A stretch of 64,000 bases of DNA from Amycolatopsis xylanica (GCF_900107045.1 NZ_FNON01000003.1:1-64000); one strand, 5' to 3'. Positions 1 to 8,114 are shown, counted from the first letter of the stretch. Notes: generated from the sequence alone by a model not told the origin. Made by a program: numbers and translations.

Positions 1-87
1 CCTCGACAGATCAGTACGCTATCAACCACTGACCAGCCAGAAACTGTCCGGAAAGTCCTGACACACATCTGTCTGCGAGGTCCTGAA

Positions 88-126
88 ACAGGACAGCCGG
101 TTCTAACCGGCCGGAACACTCACGAC
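88..126. repeat. Degenerate intergenic palindrome, GGTTAGAACC family
   Basis: Read on the minus strand this is TCGTGAGTGTTCC followed by GGCCGGTT-AG-AACCGGC. The inner 7-bp arms around AG are intact, but the outer GAGTGTTCC half has no partner, so the copy looks decayed. It lies just beyond the stop codon (130-132) of the minus-strand copper-protein gene. Better copies are at 12833-12874 and 19621-19664. Confidence 0.6.
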
Positions 127-129
127 TAC

Positions 130-501
130 TCAGGCGTCCATCATCATCTCGGCGGTGATGGTGCCGCAGAGGTCGGCGCAGCGCATCATCATCGAGGCCG
201 CTTCGTGCATCTCGTGGTCATCGGTCTTCATGCACTCGTCGGCGCACATCCGCATCATCTGCGCGGCGAGGCCGCACATCTTGGCGCACATGCGCATCAT
301 CTCGAGGTCGGCCTTCATGGACGAGCAGCGCATCATCATGTCCGCGCACATGCGGGACATGTCGGCGCACGAGACCATCATCATGCCCATCCTGGCCATG
401 CCCATTTCCATGCAGCTGGACATCATCTGCTCGCACATCTCATGGCACTGGTTGCACATATCGATGCATTCCTGCATGGCCGAGCTCATCTGACGGGTCA
501 C
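130..501 (-). CDS. Methionine-rich four-helix-bundle copper-binding protein (Csp/DUF326-like)
   Basis: Small cysteine-rich helical protein of the Csp/DUF326 type. Family members hold Cu(I) with Cys side chains lining a four-helix bundle. The 123 residues contain 14 Cys and about 35 Met, roughly 40 percent of the chain, with patterns such as CIDMCNQCHEMC (residues 12-23) and MMMRCADLC near the C terminus. A DDHEMHE stretch probably forms the loop before the last helix. There is no signal peptide, so it should be cytosolic, like Csp3. The GTG start at 501 is supported by AGGAGG 8 bases upstream. No CsoR or copper exporter is next to it. Unusual: Met occupies many positions that are Ala or Cys in relatives. 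Copper binding is inferred from the family. Confidence 0.8.
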   Translation of the reverse strand: MTRQMSSAMQECIDMCNQCHEMCEQMMSSCMEMGMARMGMMMVSCADMSRMCADMMMRCSSMKADLEMMRMCAKMCGLAAQMMRMCADECMKTDDHEMHEAASMMMRCADLCGTITAEMMMDA

Positions 502-601
502 CGCGAAACCTCCTGGTCATCGGGGCCGGGGCGGCCGCCGCAGACCAAGATCTACCGTCAAGTGACCCACGCCACAATCCCAGCCACTGGGACGAGTGAA
601 T

Positions 602-1543
602 TCAGCCTTGACCGCGGAAGGCCGCCCGGTACGCGTGCGGGCTGGTGCCGACGACGCTGCGGAAGCGCTCGCGGAACGCGGTCGGCGAGCCGAAGCCGAC
701 GCGGACGGCGATGCGGTCGACCGCCTGGTCCGTGGATTCCAGCAGGAACTGCGCCTGCCGGACCCTGGCGCGGTGCAGCCAGCGCAGCGGCGTGGTCCCG
801 GTCTGCTCGCGGAACCGCCGGTTGAGCGACCGCGTGCTCATGCCCGCGTGCGCGGCGATCTCGTCGAGGGTGAGCTCGCGCGCGAGGTTGTCCTCCATCC
901 AGCGCAGGGTCGGCTCGAAGGCCGAGCCACGCGGCGACGGCGGCAGGTCGTGGACGATGAACTGGGCCTGACCGCCGTCGCGCTCGAGTGGCACGACGGA
1001 CAGCCGCGCGGCGTCCGCGGCGACCGCGGACCCGTGGTCGCGCCGGATCAGATGCAGGCACATGTCCAGCCCGGCCGCCGCGCCGGCCGAGGTGATGAAC
1101 TGTCCATTGTCGACATAGAGGACGTCCGGATCCACCGTGATCTCCGGATGGCGCTCGGCGAGCGCGGCGGCGGCCGCCCAGTGCGTCGTCGCGCGCAGTC
1201 CGTCGAGCAGCCCGGTCGCGGCGAAAACGAAGGCGCCCGAACAGATCGACGCGACGCGCGTGCCGTTCGCGGCCGCCGCGCGCAGTGCGCCGATGACCTC
1301 GCCGGGCACCGGCCCGGCCGGATCGGTGCCCGGCAGGATGATCGTGTCCGCCTCGGCCAGCGCCTCCAGTCCCCACTGGGGCCGGAGTTCGAAACCGGCA
1401 CTCGCGACGGTCCCGCCGCCGCAGACACGCACCCGGTACGCCGGACGCTCCCCGGGCAGCCGGGTGCGCCCGAACACCTCGATCGGGGTGGCCAGATCGA
1501 AGGCCACCACGTTGTCCAGCGCGAGCACCGCCACGGTGTGCAT
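602..1543 (-). CDS. GlxA-family transcriptional regulator (DJ-1/PfpI + AraC)
   Basis: Regulator with an N-terminal DJ-1/PfpI-like domain (about residues 1-170, nucleophile-elbow-like VASICSGAF) and a C-terminal AraC-type double helix-turn-helix (about 210-313, LTLDEIAAHAGMSTRSL then the VGFGSPTAFRERFRSVVG signature). Length 313 is normal for GlxA-type activators, whose N-terminal domain senses a ligand rather than acting as an enzyme. It is divergent from a stand-alone DJ-1/PfpI gene starting at 1664 across a 120-base gap, so it probably controls that gene (inference). The inducer cannot be told from sequence. Confidence 0.9.
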   Translation of the reverse strand: MHTVAVLALDNVVAFDLATPIEVFGRTRLPGERPAYRVRVCGGGTVASAGFELRPQWGLEALAEADTIILPGTDPAGPVPGEVIGALRAAAANGTRVASICSGAFVFAATGLLDGLRATTHWAAAAALAERHPEITVDPDVLYVDNGQFITSAGAAAGLDMCLHLIRRDHGSAVAADAARLSVVPLERDGGQAQFIVHDLPPSPRGSAFEPTLRWMEDNLARELTLDEIAAHAGMSTRSLNRRFREQTGTTPLRWLHRARVRQAQFLLESTDQAVDRIAVRVGFGSPTAFRERFRSVVGTSPHAYRAAFRGQG

Positions 1544-1633
1544 GAGCAGGAAGCTACCCGATTCGAGGCGTTGGCGAGAATCCGTCGCAGGCTGGCAATC
1601 CAGCCACTGCCCGAGCGTCGATCAGCTGGCTAG

Positions 1634-1650
1634 CGTCGGTGTCACCGACG
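1634..1650. promoter_or_regulatory. Perfect 8-1-8 inverted repeat in leader of the PfpI gene
   Basis: CGTCGGTG-T-CACCGACG is a perfect palindrome that ends just before the GGAAAGGA ribosome binding site of the gene at 1664. It may be an operator for the divergent GlxA-type regulator or a 5'-UTR hairpin. No protein can be assigned to it from sequence. Confidence 0.45.
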
Positions 1651-1663
1651 GAAAGGACCCCAG

Positions 1664-2281
1664 ATGCTCGCCCAGTTCGTCTTGTTCAACGGCTTCGACC
1701 CGCTCGACGTCATCGCGCCGTACGAAGTGCTCTACGCCGGCGGCATGGAGGCTGAATTCGTCTCCGCCGAAGGAGCCCGCGAAGTACCCAGCGCGTTCGG
1801 CGCCCTCTCGCTCACCGCCGTCGGCCGGATCGACCCGCGGCGCGCGGACATCGTCGTGGTGCCCGGGGCGGCGGGGGAACTCTCCGGCGAGAACAGCATC
1901 CCGGTCATCCTCGGCCGCGCGGTGGACACCGAACTTCCCTTGCTGCTCAAGGAATCCCTCGATCAGCCGGACACACTCGTGGCCACGGTCTGCGGCGGCT
2001 CGATGATCCTCGCGATGGCGGGTCTCCTCGGCGGACGCCCCGCGACGACCAACCACCTGGGCTTGGACACGCTCGCGTCGGCCGGTGTCCGCGCGATCGA
2101 CGCGCGCGTGGTCGACGACGGCGACCTCGTCACGGCCGCGGGCGTCACCTCCGGCCTCGATCTAGGCCTTTACCTGCTGGAACGCGAACTCGGCGCCCAA
2201 GTGGCGCTGGCTGTCGAGAAGCTGTTCTCGCACGAGCGTCGCGGCACTGTCTGGCGCGAGGAGGTCATGCCCCGAAGCTGA
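1664..2281 (+). CDS. DJ-1/PfpI family protein
   Basis: Stand-alone DJ-1/PfpI-superfamily protein of 205 residues, about the length of isonitrile hydratase-like and ThiJ-like members. The nucleophile elbow is VATVCGGSMILA with the expected Cys (about residue 109), and GGRPATTNHLG follows as in relatives. Family members include hydratases, glyoxalases and chaperones, so the substrate is unknown. The ATG at 1664 has GGAAAGGA upstream. Its 3' end overlaps the convergent XRE gene by 17 bases. Divergence from a GlxA regulator suggests control by it. Confidence 0.85.
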   Translation: MLAQFVLFNGFDPLDVIAPYEVLYAGGMEAEFVSAEGAREVPSAFGALSLTAVGRIDPRRADIVVVPGAAGELSGENSIPVILGRAVDTELPLLLKESLDQPDTLVATVCGGSMILAMAGLLGGRPATTNHLGLDTLASAGVRAIDARVVDDGDLVTAAGVTSGLDLGLYLLERELGAQVALAVEKLFSHERRGTVWREEVMPRS

Positions 2282-3539
2282 CGGTGCTCGCCAGCGCGGG
2301 CGGCCGCTGTACCCGCCCCGACGGGAGCACCAGCTGCCGCAGCGGCCCGCCCAACGGCACTGGCGGCAGGCCGGAAGCGAGCAGCAGATGCTCGACGATC
2401 TGCTCGGACAGCCACGCGACCGTGTCGTTGATCTTGTGGCGGTTCACCGTGTCCCCGTCGACGACGTCCGCGTCGTCGATGCGGACGTCGATGCGGGACG
2501 GCAGCCCGGCGACGATGCGTTCGCGGATCTCGTCGTTCTCGCGGATGGCGATGTCCGAGTCCGGCAGGAGCACGTCGCGGTAGACGCGCACCGCGTGCTC
2601 GCGCATCCGGGGGCCGTAGGTCACACAGATCGGCAGATAGCCCTCGGTATGCACCCGCAGGCCTTGGCGGAACATGGTCGGTGGCACGGCTTTGACGAAC
2701 CGCGGCGAGACGTCGGCCAGCTCGCGTCCCACCCACTCCAGGCGTTCCTCCAGCGAATCCGGCATGCCGAAGTAGCGGAAGTCGACGTTGCCGAAGCCGA
2801 GCGCGTCCGCGATCAGCGAGCCCATCAGGTAGCCGTAACCCCACACCGGGGCGAAGACGATCATCGGCGGCGCGTCGACCACCGGCAGCGAGGTCGACGG
2901 CGGGTGCGTCGATTCCTGTTCCGCCACCTGGATGATCAGCCGCGGCGGGTCCGCCCAGTCGTGCACCATCAGCCGCCGCCAGTACAACCCGAGCGGGCGC
3001 CACAGGTGACCGAGCACGTCGCGCTCGATCAGGTCGCGCGCCTCCTCGCCGGACAGCGGGAGGTCCGGTGGCGGCACCACGCCGACATAGTGGTGCAGGG
3101 TGAGCGGGACGTCCTCGCCGCGGTTCGCCGTGCGCATGCGCAGTTCCCAGTCGATGCGCGACGCCGACAGCTCGTTGATCACCTGGCTCATCGAGCTCGA
3201 CGAGACCAGCGAATCGGCCCGGCGCAGGAAGCGTCCGGCCTCCTCGATCCCGTCACGCAACGACTTCGTCGCCTGCGCGAGGTGAATGCTCGAAGTCAGC
3301 GAGTCGGGCAGCACACCTGCCGCCTGCAACAGCTCGGCCTCGCCGAGACCGGTGACCTTCGCCAGCGCGGTCCAGTGGTCGAAAATCGTCACCTTGGGCG
3401 CGTGGCGGTGCTCGATCCAGCTGCGCAGCGTGGACGTCGGCACGCCGACCTGCCGCGCGGCCTCGTCGAGAGAAAGGCCGCGCGCCTTGAGCCCGGCGCG
3501 CACCGTTTCGGCCCAGCGCGCCGCCTGCCACTGGGTCAT
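2265..3539 (-). CDS. XRE-type HTH protein with large uncharacterised C-terminal domain
   Basis: 424-residue protein with an N-terminal helix-turn-helix (about residues 8-65; LSLDEAARQVGVPTSTLRSW is a clear recognition-helix pattern). Roughly 340 residues follow that I do not assign to a known family. That part has a hydrophobic strand-rich stretch (PPMIVFAPVWGYGYLMGSLI) and charged helices, with no transmembrane segment or catalytic motif that I recognise. It is divergent from a small membrane-protein gene at 3612. The large second domain suggests a ligand-sensing or enzymatic role coupled to DNA binding (inference). Confidence 0.75.
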   Translation of the reverse strand: MTQWQAARWAETVRAGLKARGLSLDEAARQVGVPTSTLRSWIEHRHAPKVTIFDHWTALAKVTGLGEAELLQAAGVLPDSLTSSIHLAQATKSLRDGIEEAGRFLRRADSLVSSSSMSQVINELSASRIDWELRMRTANRGEDVPLTLHHYVGVVPPPDLPLSGEEARDLIERDVLGHLWRPLGLYWRRLMVHDWADPPRLIIQVAEQESTHPPSTSLPVVDAPPMIVFAPVWGYGYLMGSLIADALGFGNVDFRYFGMPDSLEERLEWVGRELADVSPRFVKAVPPTMFRQGLRVHTEGYLPICVTYGPRMREHAVRVYRDVLLPDSDIAIRENDEIRERIVAGLPSRIDVRIDDADVVDGDTVNRHKINDTVAWLSEQIVEHLLLASGLPPVPLGGPLRQLVLPSGRVQRPPALASTVSFGA

Positions 3540-3590
3540 ATGCAGGAAACTAACGAAAACCGCTAGCTTCCGGCAGGCCCAACACGCTGA

Positions 3591-3608
3591 ACCAGGGCCG
3601 AACCTGGT
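3591..3608. promoter_or_regulatory. Inverted repeat ACCAGG-N6-CCTGGT before gene at 3612
   Basis: Perfect 6-bp arms spaced by 6 bases sit immediately before the ATG at 3612, in the divergent gap shared with the XRE gene that starts at 3539. The position would suit an autoregulatory operator. The assignment to the XRE protein is inference. Confidence 0.35.
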
Positions 3609-3611
3609 CCC

Positions 3612-3794
3612 ATGACCATCACGACGCCCCTTTTGCTGCTCGTCGGCACCCTCGGGTTCGCCGCGGGCGCGCTCATCAGCGCCCAGATCGCCACCTGGTC
3701 GCTGAAGGCACGCGAAGCCAAGCTCACGGCCGACCGAAAGCGCCTCAACGCGCTACGTCACGCCGGCAATCTCGCACCCCCGAGACTGCAATAA
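3612..3794 (+). CDS. Small single-pass membrane protein
   Basis: 60-residue protein with one hydrophobic segment at the N terminus (about residues 5-30, LLLLVGTLGFAAGALI) followed by a basic cytoplasmic helix rich in Lys, Arg and Ala. No family is recognised. It is divergent from the XRE gene, and its TAA stop (3792-3794) lies inside the left arm of a 20-bp-arm palindrome. GC-biased third positions and a plausible ATG argue that it is real, but it could be spurious. Confidence 0.5.
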   Translation: MTITTPLLLLVGTLGFAAGALISAQIATWSLKAREAKLTADRKRLNALRHAGNLAPPRLQ

Positions 3795-3833
3795 AGCGGG
3801 CTTTATCCCGGCCCGGGATAAAGCCCGCTTTAT
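3791..3833. repeat. Perfect 20-bp-arm palindrome, GGGATAAAGC family
   Basis: ATAAAGCGGGCTTTATCCCG, spacer GCC, then its exact reverse complement. It fills the gap between two convergent genes: the TAA stop of the upstream gene is inside the left arm, and the SDR stop at 3839 is 5 bases beyond the right arm. There is no U-tract, so it is not a classical terminator, though it may block transcription from both sides. A shorter relative lies at 58453-58482. Confidence 0.8.
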
Positions 3834-3838
3834 CCCGC

Positions 3839-4609
3839 TCAGTCGATGGGCGTGACGTACGCGCCCGCGATGCCGCCGTCGACCAGGAACTGCGACGCCG
3901 TGATGAACGAGGCGTCGTCGCTGGCCAGGAACGCGACGGCAGCCGCGATCTCCGACGGCTCGGCGAACCGGCCGAGCGGCACGTGCACCAGGCGGCGGGC
4001 CGCGCGCTCCGGGTCCTTCGCGAAAAGCTCCTGCAGCAGCGGGGTGTTCACCGGTCCCGGGCACAGCGCGTTGACGCGGATGCCCTTGCGCGCGAACTCG
4101 ACGCCCAGCTCACGGCTCATGGCGAGCACGCCGCCCTTGGACGCGCTGTACGAGATCTGCGACGTGGCCGCGCCCATCACCGCGACGAACGAGGCCGTGT
4201 TGATGATCGAGCCCTTGCCCTGCTCCAGCATGTGCGGCAGGACGTACTTGCAGCACAGGTACACCGAGGTCAGGTTGACCTGCTGGACCCGCTGCCAGGC
4301 CTCGATGCCGGTGGTGAGGATCGAGTCGTCGTCGGGCGGCGAGATGCCGGCGTTGTTGAACGCGACGTCGACCGAGCCGTAGGTGTCGACCGTGGTCTGG
4401 AACAGGGCCTTGACCTGCTCCTCGTCGGTCACGTCCACCTGCACGAACAGGCCGCCGACCTCGTCGGCCGCCGCCTTGCCCGCGTCGGCCGACACGTCCG
4501 CGATGACGACCTTCGCGCCCTCGGAAGCGAGCCTGCGGGCGGACGCGAGCCCGATCCCGCTGCCGCCGCCGGTGATCACCGCGACCCGGCCTTCGAAACG
4601 CTGCACCAT
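3839..4609 (-). CDS. SDR-family NAD(P)-dependent oxidoreductase
   Basis: Classical short-chain dehydrogenase of 256 residues. It has the cofactor motif TGGGSGIG (about residues 13-20), NNAG at about 90, a Ser in the INTASF strand, and the YSASK catalytic pair (about 155-159). The C terminus ends with the usual SQFLVDGG. It is the last gene of a four-gene minus-strand operon, 5 bases after the aldehyde dehydrogenase. Neighbours suggest that it oxidises or reduces an intermediate of amine breakdown, possibly a hydroxyacid or alcohol; this is inference, because SDR substrates cannot be read from sequence. Confidence 0.85.
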   Translation of the reverse strand: MVQRFEGRVAVITGGGSGIGLASARRLASEGAKVVIADVSADAGKAAADEVGGLFVQVDVTDEEQVKALFQTTVDTYGSVDVAFNNAGISPPDDDSILTTGIEAWQRVQQVNLTSVYLCCKYVLPHMLEQGKGSIINTASFVAVMGAATSQISYSASKGGVLAMSRELGVEFARKGIRVNALCPGPVNTPLLQELFAKDPERAARRLVHVPLGRFAEPSEIAAAVAFLASDDASFITASQFLVDGGIAGAYVTPID

Positions 4610-4614
4610 TGTTC

Positions 4615-5979
4615 TCAGTCCTCCGTGCTCAGGAATACGTTCTTGGTCTCGGTGAAGGCGTCGACGGCGTCCGGGCCGAGCTCGCGGCCGAGCCCGGACT
4701 GCTTGAATCCGCCGAACGGGGTCCAGTAGCGCACCGAAGAGTGCGAGTTGACCGACAGGTTGCCGGACTCGACGCCCCGCGCCACGCGCAGCGCCCGGCC
4801 GACGTCCCGGGTCCAGATCGACCCGGACAGGCCGTAATCGGTGTGGTTGGCCATGGTCACCGCGTCGGTCTCGTCACCGAACGGGACGACCGCGACCACT
4901 GGCCCGAAGATCTCGTCGGCCGCCAGCGGATCCTGCAGGGTGCCCGGTGTCACGACGGTCGGCGGGAACCAGTAGCCGGGGCCTTCCGGCGCGCTGCCGC
5001 GGAACGCGACCGGCGACGCGTCGGTGATGTAGGACGACACCTTCGCCTTGTGCGCGGCCGAAATCAGCGGGCCCATCTCGGTCTTCTCGGAACCAGGGTC
5101 ACCGACGACCACGCCACGCACGGCCGGTTCGAGCAGTTCCATGAAGCGGTCGTACACGCTGGCCTGCACCAGGATCAGCGAGCGCGCGCAGCAGTCCTGG
5201 CCGGCGTTGTCGAACACTCCGTACGGCGCGGTCGCGGCGGCCTTCTCCAGGTCGGAGTCGGCGAAGATGATGTTGGCGTTCTTGCCGCCCAGTTCCAGCG
5301 TCACGCGCTTCACCTGCGCGGCGCAGCCCGCCATGATCTGCTTGCCGACCTCGGTCGAGCCGGTGAACACCACCTTGCGCACCGCCGGGTGCTCCACGAA
5401 GCGTTGCCCCACCACGGATCCCTTGCCGGGCAGCACCTGGAAGACGTCCTCGGGGATGCCGGCCTCGCGGGCCAGCTCCGCCAGCCGGAGCGCGGTCAGC
5501 GGCGTGACCTCGGCCGGCTTGAGCACCACGGTGTTGCCCGCGGCAAGCGCGGGCGCGAAGCCCCAGCCCGCGATCGGCATCGGGAAGTTCCACGGCACGA
5601 TCACGCCGACCACGCCCAGCGGCTCCTGGAACGTGATGTTCACCCCGCCTGGCACCGGGATCTGCTTGCCGTTCAAGCGTTCCGGCGCGGCCGAGTAGTA
5701 GTTCAGCACGTCGCGGACGTTCCCGGCCTCCCAGCGCGCATTGCCGATGGTGTGCCCGGAGTTGGTGACTTCGAGCTGAGCCAGGTTCTCGATATCGGCG
5801 TCGACGGCGTCGGCGAACCGGCGCAGCAGCCGCGCGCGGTCACCGGGTGAGACGGCCTTCCACGCCGGATAAGCGGCCTGCGCGCGGGCGATGGCCGCGT
5901 CGGTCTCTTCGAGCGTGGTCAGCGCGACCGACCGCACCACCTGCTCGGTGGCTGGGTTGATCACGTCGAACGTGGTCAT
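4615..5979 (-). CDS. Aldehyde dehydrogenase, probable gamma-glutamyl-aminoaldehyde dehydrogenase
   Basis: NAD(P)-dependent aldehyde dehydrogenase of 454 residues. ELGGKNA carries the general base Glu and NAGQDCCAR the catalytic Cys; PWNFP, GSTEVGKQI and the C-terminal PFGGFKQSGLGRE are all present. The ATG at 5979 is chosen because it overlaps the stop of the preceding gene as ATGA and matches the family N terminus (MTTFDVINPATEQVV). By position between a PuuD-like hydrolase and an SDR, it likely oxidises the aldehyde formed from a gamma-glutamylated amine, as PuuC does (inference). Confidence 0.88.
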   Translation of the reverse strand: MTTFDVINPATEQVVRSVALTTLEETDAAIARAQAAYPAWKAVSPGDRARLLRRFADAVDADIENLAQLEVTNSGHTIGNARWEAGNVRDVLNYYSAAPERLNGKQIPVPGGVNITFQEPLGVVGVIVPWNFPMPIAGWGFAPALAAGNTVVLKPAEVTPLTALRLAELAREAGIPEDVFQVLPGKGSVVGQRFVEHPAVRKVVFTGSTEVGKQIMAGCAAQVKRVTLELGGKNANIIFADSDLEKAAATAPYGVFDNAGQDCCARSLILVQASVYDRFMELLEPAVRGVVVGDPGSEKTEMGPLISAAHKAKVSSYITDASPVAFRGSAPEGPGYWFPPTVVTPGTLQDPLAADEIFGPVVAVVPFGDETDAVTMANHTDYGLSGSIWTRDVGRALRVARGVESGNLSVNSHSSVRYWTPFGGFKQSGLGRELGPDAVDAFTETKNVFLSTED

Positions 5980-6689
5980 GCTTTCTCCTTCGCCGCGGCC
6001 ACGAGAGCCTCGAAAAGCCTTACGTCGTCGATGTTCTGCTCGGGATGCCATTGGACGCCGAGCACGAAGTCCTCGCCGGGCAGCTCGGCCGCCTCGACCG
6101 TGCCATCTTCGGCCCAGCCGACGGGCACGAGGCCGTCGCCGAGCCGGTCGATCGCCTGATGGTGGTAGCAGTGGACCTTGGTGTCGGCGCCGAGGATGAC
6201 CGCCGCGCGGCTGCCGTCCTTGAGCCTGATCTTGCTGTCCCCGAATGTGCCGGGCGCGGGCTGGTGCTCGGTGCTGCCGGTCGCGTCCGGGATGTGCTGG
6301 GTGAGCGTGCCACCCAGCGCGACGCTCAAAACCTGCAGGCCCCGGCACACACCCAGCACCGGGAGCTTGCGCTTCAAGGCCTCGTCGAGCAGCCCGAACT
6401 CGAACGCGTCCCGGTTCGGCCTCGTGTAGGTCGTCGCGTGCGGCTCCTGGTCGTACCGCTCCGGCCCGACGTCCGCGCCGCCGACGAGCACCAGACCGTC
6501 CACAGCGGACACCAGCGACCCGTACTCGTCGCTGACCGGCGGCAGCAGCACGGGCACTCCCCCGGCCGCGACCACGCAGTCCACGTAAACCCGGTGCAGC
6601 AGCGCGGCCTCGGTCTCCCACACCAGGAAGCGGGCGGGCTCGATATAGGTGGTGAGCCCGATCAGCGGCTTAGAGCCGTTCGAAGCCAC
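5976..6689 (-). CDS. puuD: Gamma-glutamyl-gamma-aminobutyrate hydrolase-like class I amidotransferase (PuuD family)
   Basis: Glutaminase-fold hydrolase of 237 residues that removes the gamma-glutamyl group from the oxidised amine product. The nucleophile Cys is in GVCRGLQ (about residue 108), and the His-Glu pair is in GVQWHPEQ near the C terminus, completing the triad. GTG at 6689 gives the usual PLIGLTTYIEP start and overlaps the synthetase 3' end by 20 bases. The stop overlaps the next ATG by 4 bases, so translation is probably coupled. With the synthetase it forms the attach-and-release pair of a gamma-glutamylation pathway. Confidence 0.9.
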   Translation of the reverse strand: MASNGSKPLIGLTTYIEPARFLVWETEAALLHRVYVDCVVAAGGVPVLLPPVSDEYGSLVSAVDGLVLVGGADVGPERYDQEPHATTYTRPNRDAFEFGLLDEALKRKLPVLGVCRGLQVLSVALGGTLTQHIPDATGSTEHQPAPGTFGDSKIRLKDGSRAAVILGADTKVHCYHHQAIDRLGDGLVPVGWAEDGTVEAAELPGEDFVLGVQWHPEQNIDDVRLFEALVAAAKEKA

Positions 6690-8031
6690 GGATCCGCTCC
6701 CAATCGGTGACGGCCGCGTCGAAGGCGGCGAGTTCGACGCGCGCGGCGTTCAGGTAGTGGTCGACCACGTGGTCGCCGAAAGCCGTCCTGGCCAGCTTGC
6801 TCTCGCCGAACAGCGCCGCCGCCTCGCGCAGTGTCGACGGCACGGTCGGCTTGTCCGAGGCGTAGGCGTTGCCGGTGAACTCCGGCTCCAGCGGCAGCTC
6901 GTTCTCGATGCCGTGCAGCCCGGACGCGATCAGCGCGGCCACGGCCAGGTACGGGTTGACGTCGCCGCCCGGCACCCGGTTCTCGGTGCGCAGCGACTCG
7001 CCGTGGCCGACCACGCGCAGCGCGCAGGTGCGGTTGTCGGTGCCCCACGCGACCGCGGTCGGCGCGAAGCTGCCCGGCACGAACCGCTTGTAGGAGTTGA
7101 TGTTCGGCGCGAGGAAGTAGGTCAGCTCACGCAGCCCGGCGAGCTGACCGGCGAGGAAGTGCTCCATCAGCTTGGAGAACCCGCCCGGCCCGTCGCCGGC
7201 GAGCACGGCCTCGCCCTCGGTCGAGCGCAGGCTGATGTGGATGTGGCACGAGTTGCCCTCGCGCTCGTTGTACTTCGCCATGAAGGTGAGCGCCTTGCCC
7301 TCCTGCGCGGCGATCTCCTTGGCGCCGTTCTTGTAGATGCCGTGGTTGTCGCAGGTGGCGAGCGCGTCGGTGTAGCGGAAGGCGATCTCGTGCTGGCCGG
7401 GGTTGCACTCGCCCTTGGCCGACTCGACGTACAGCCCGGCGCCGGTCATCTCGTTGCGGATGCGGCGCAGCAGCGGCTCGATCCGCGCGGTGCCGAGCAT
7501 CGAGTAGTCCACGTTGTACTGATTGGACGGTCGCAGGTCGTGATAGCGCTTGTCCCACGCGGATTCGTAGGTGTCGTCGAAGACGATGAACTCCAGCTCG
7601 GTGCCGACGTACGCGCCCAGCCCGCGCTCGGCGAGCCTATCGAGCTGCTTGCGCAGGATCTGCCGCGGCGAGGCGGGGACGTCGCCGCCCTGCACCCATT
7701 CGAGATCGGCAAGCACCATCGCGGTGCCTTCTTGCCACGGCACCAGGCGCAAGGTGTTGAAGTCGGGGCGCATGACGAAGTCGCCGTAGCCGGTCTCCCA
7801 CGACGACATCGCGTAGCCGCCGACGGTGTTCATGTCCACGTCGACGGCCAGCAGGTAGTTGCAGGCCTCGGTGGCATGCGAAACGACCTCGTTGAGGAAG
7901 TACTCGGCGGAGCAGCGTTTCCCCTGGAGCCTCCCCTGCATGTCGGTGATCGCGATGAGCACGGTGTCGACCGTCCCGTCGCCGACCAGCTCACGCAGCC
8001 GGTCCAAGCTGAGCATGCCCTTGCCAGCCAT
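6670..8031 (-). CDS. Glutamine synthetase-family gamma-glutamylamine synthetase (GlnA3/GlnA4-like)
   Basis: ATP-dependent ligase of the glutamine synthetase fold, 453 residues. Active-site signatures are visible: GTELEF (metal-binding Glu), KGECNPGQHEI, NSCHIHISL, and NINSYKRFVPGSFAP. In actinobacteria, members next to PuuD, aldehyde dehydrogenase and SDR genes glutamylate polyamines or ethanolamine (GlnA3, GlnA4 of Streptomyces) instead of making glutamine for biosynthesis. AAGGAGG stands before the ATG at 8031. First gene of the operon. Two inverted repeats (8046-8067, 8115-8130) precede it, so expression is probably repressed until amine is present. The exact amine is not determined. Confidence 0.88.
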   Translation of the reverse strand: MAGKGMLSLDRLRELVGDGTVDTVLIAITDMQGRLQGKRCSAEYFLNEVVSHATEACNYLLAVDVDMNTVGGYAMSSWETGYGDFVMRPDFNTLRLVPWQEGTAMVLADLEWVQGGDVPASPRQILRKQLDRLAERGLGAYVGTELEFIVFDDTYESAWDKRYHDLRPSNQYNVDYSMLGTARIEPLLRRIRNEMTGAGLYVESAKGECNPGQHEIAFRYTDALATCDNHGIYKNGAKEIAAQEGKALTFMAKYNEREGNSCHIHISLRSTEGEAVLAGDGPGGFSKLMEHFLAGQLAGLRELTYFLAPNINSYKRFVPGSFAPTAVAWGTDNRTCALRVVGHGESLRTENRVPGGDVNPYLAVAALIASGLHGIENELPLEPEFTGNAYASDKPTVPSTLREAAALFGESKLARTAFGDHVVDHYLNAARVELAAFDAAVTDWERIRGFERL

Positions 8032-8045
8032 CCGAGCCTCCTTCT

Positions 8046-8067
8046 AAAGGATCGAACCAGATCCTTT
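8046..8067. promoter_or_regulatory. Inverted repeat AAAGGATC-N6-GATCCTTT, candidate operator
   Basis: Perfect 8-bp arms with a 6-base spacer, lying 15 bases upstream of the synthetase start and next to its AAGGAGG. It could be an operator or a leader hairpin that hides the ribosome binding site. No matching regulator gene is adjacent. Confidence 0.5.
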
Positions 8068-8114
8068 GCCGGTACTTCCTACCTGACGGCCCGGGTCAGG
8101 GTCAACCACTCAAT

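Noticed and set aside
155..480. CATCAT-rich tract resembling a microsatellite
   Set aside because: It is the complement of Met codon runs in the copper-binding protein; periodicity follows the protein.
4615..6621. A longer aldehyde dehydrogenase start giving a 668-residue fusion
   Set aside because: The extra N-terminal part is the shifted frame of the PuuD gene; ATG at 5979 with the ATGA overlap is the natural start.
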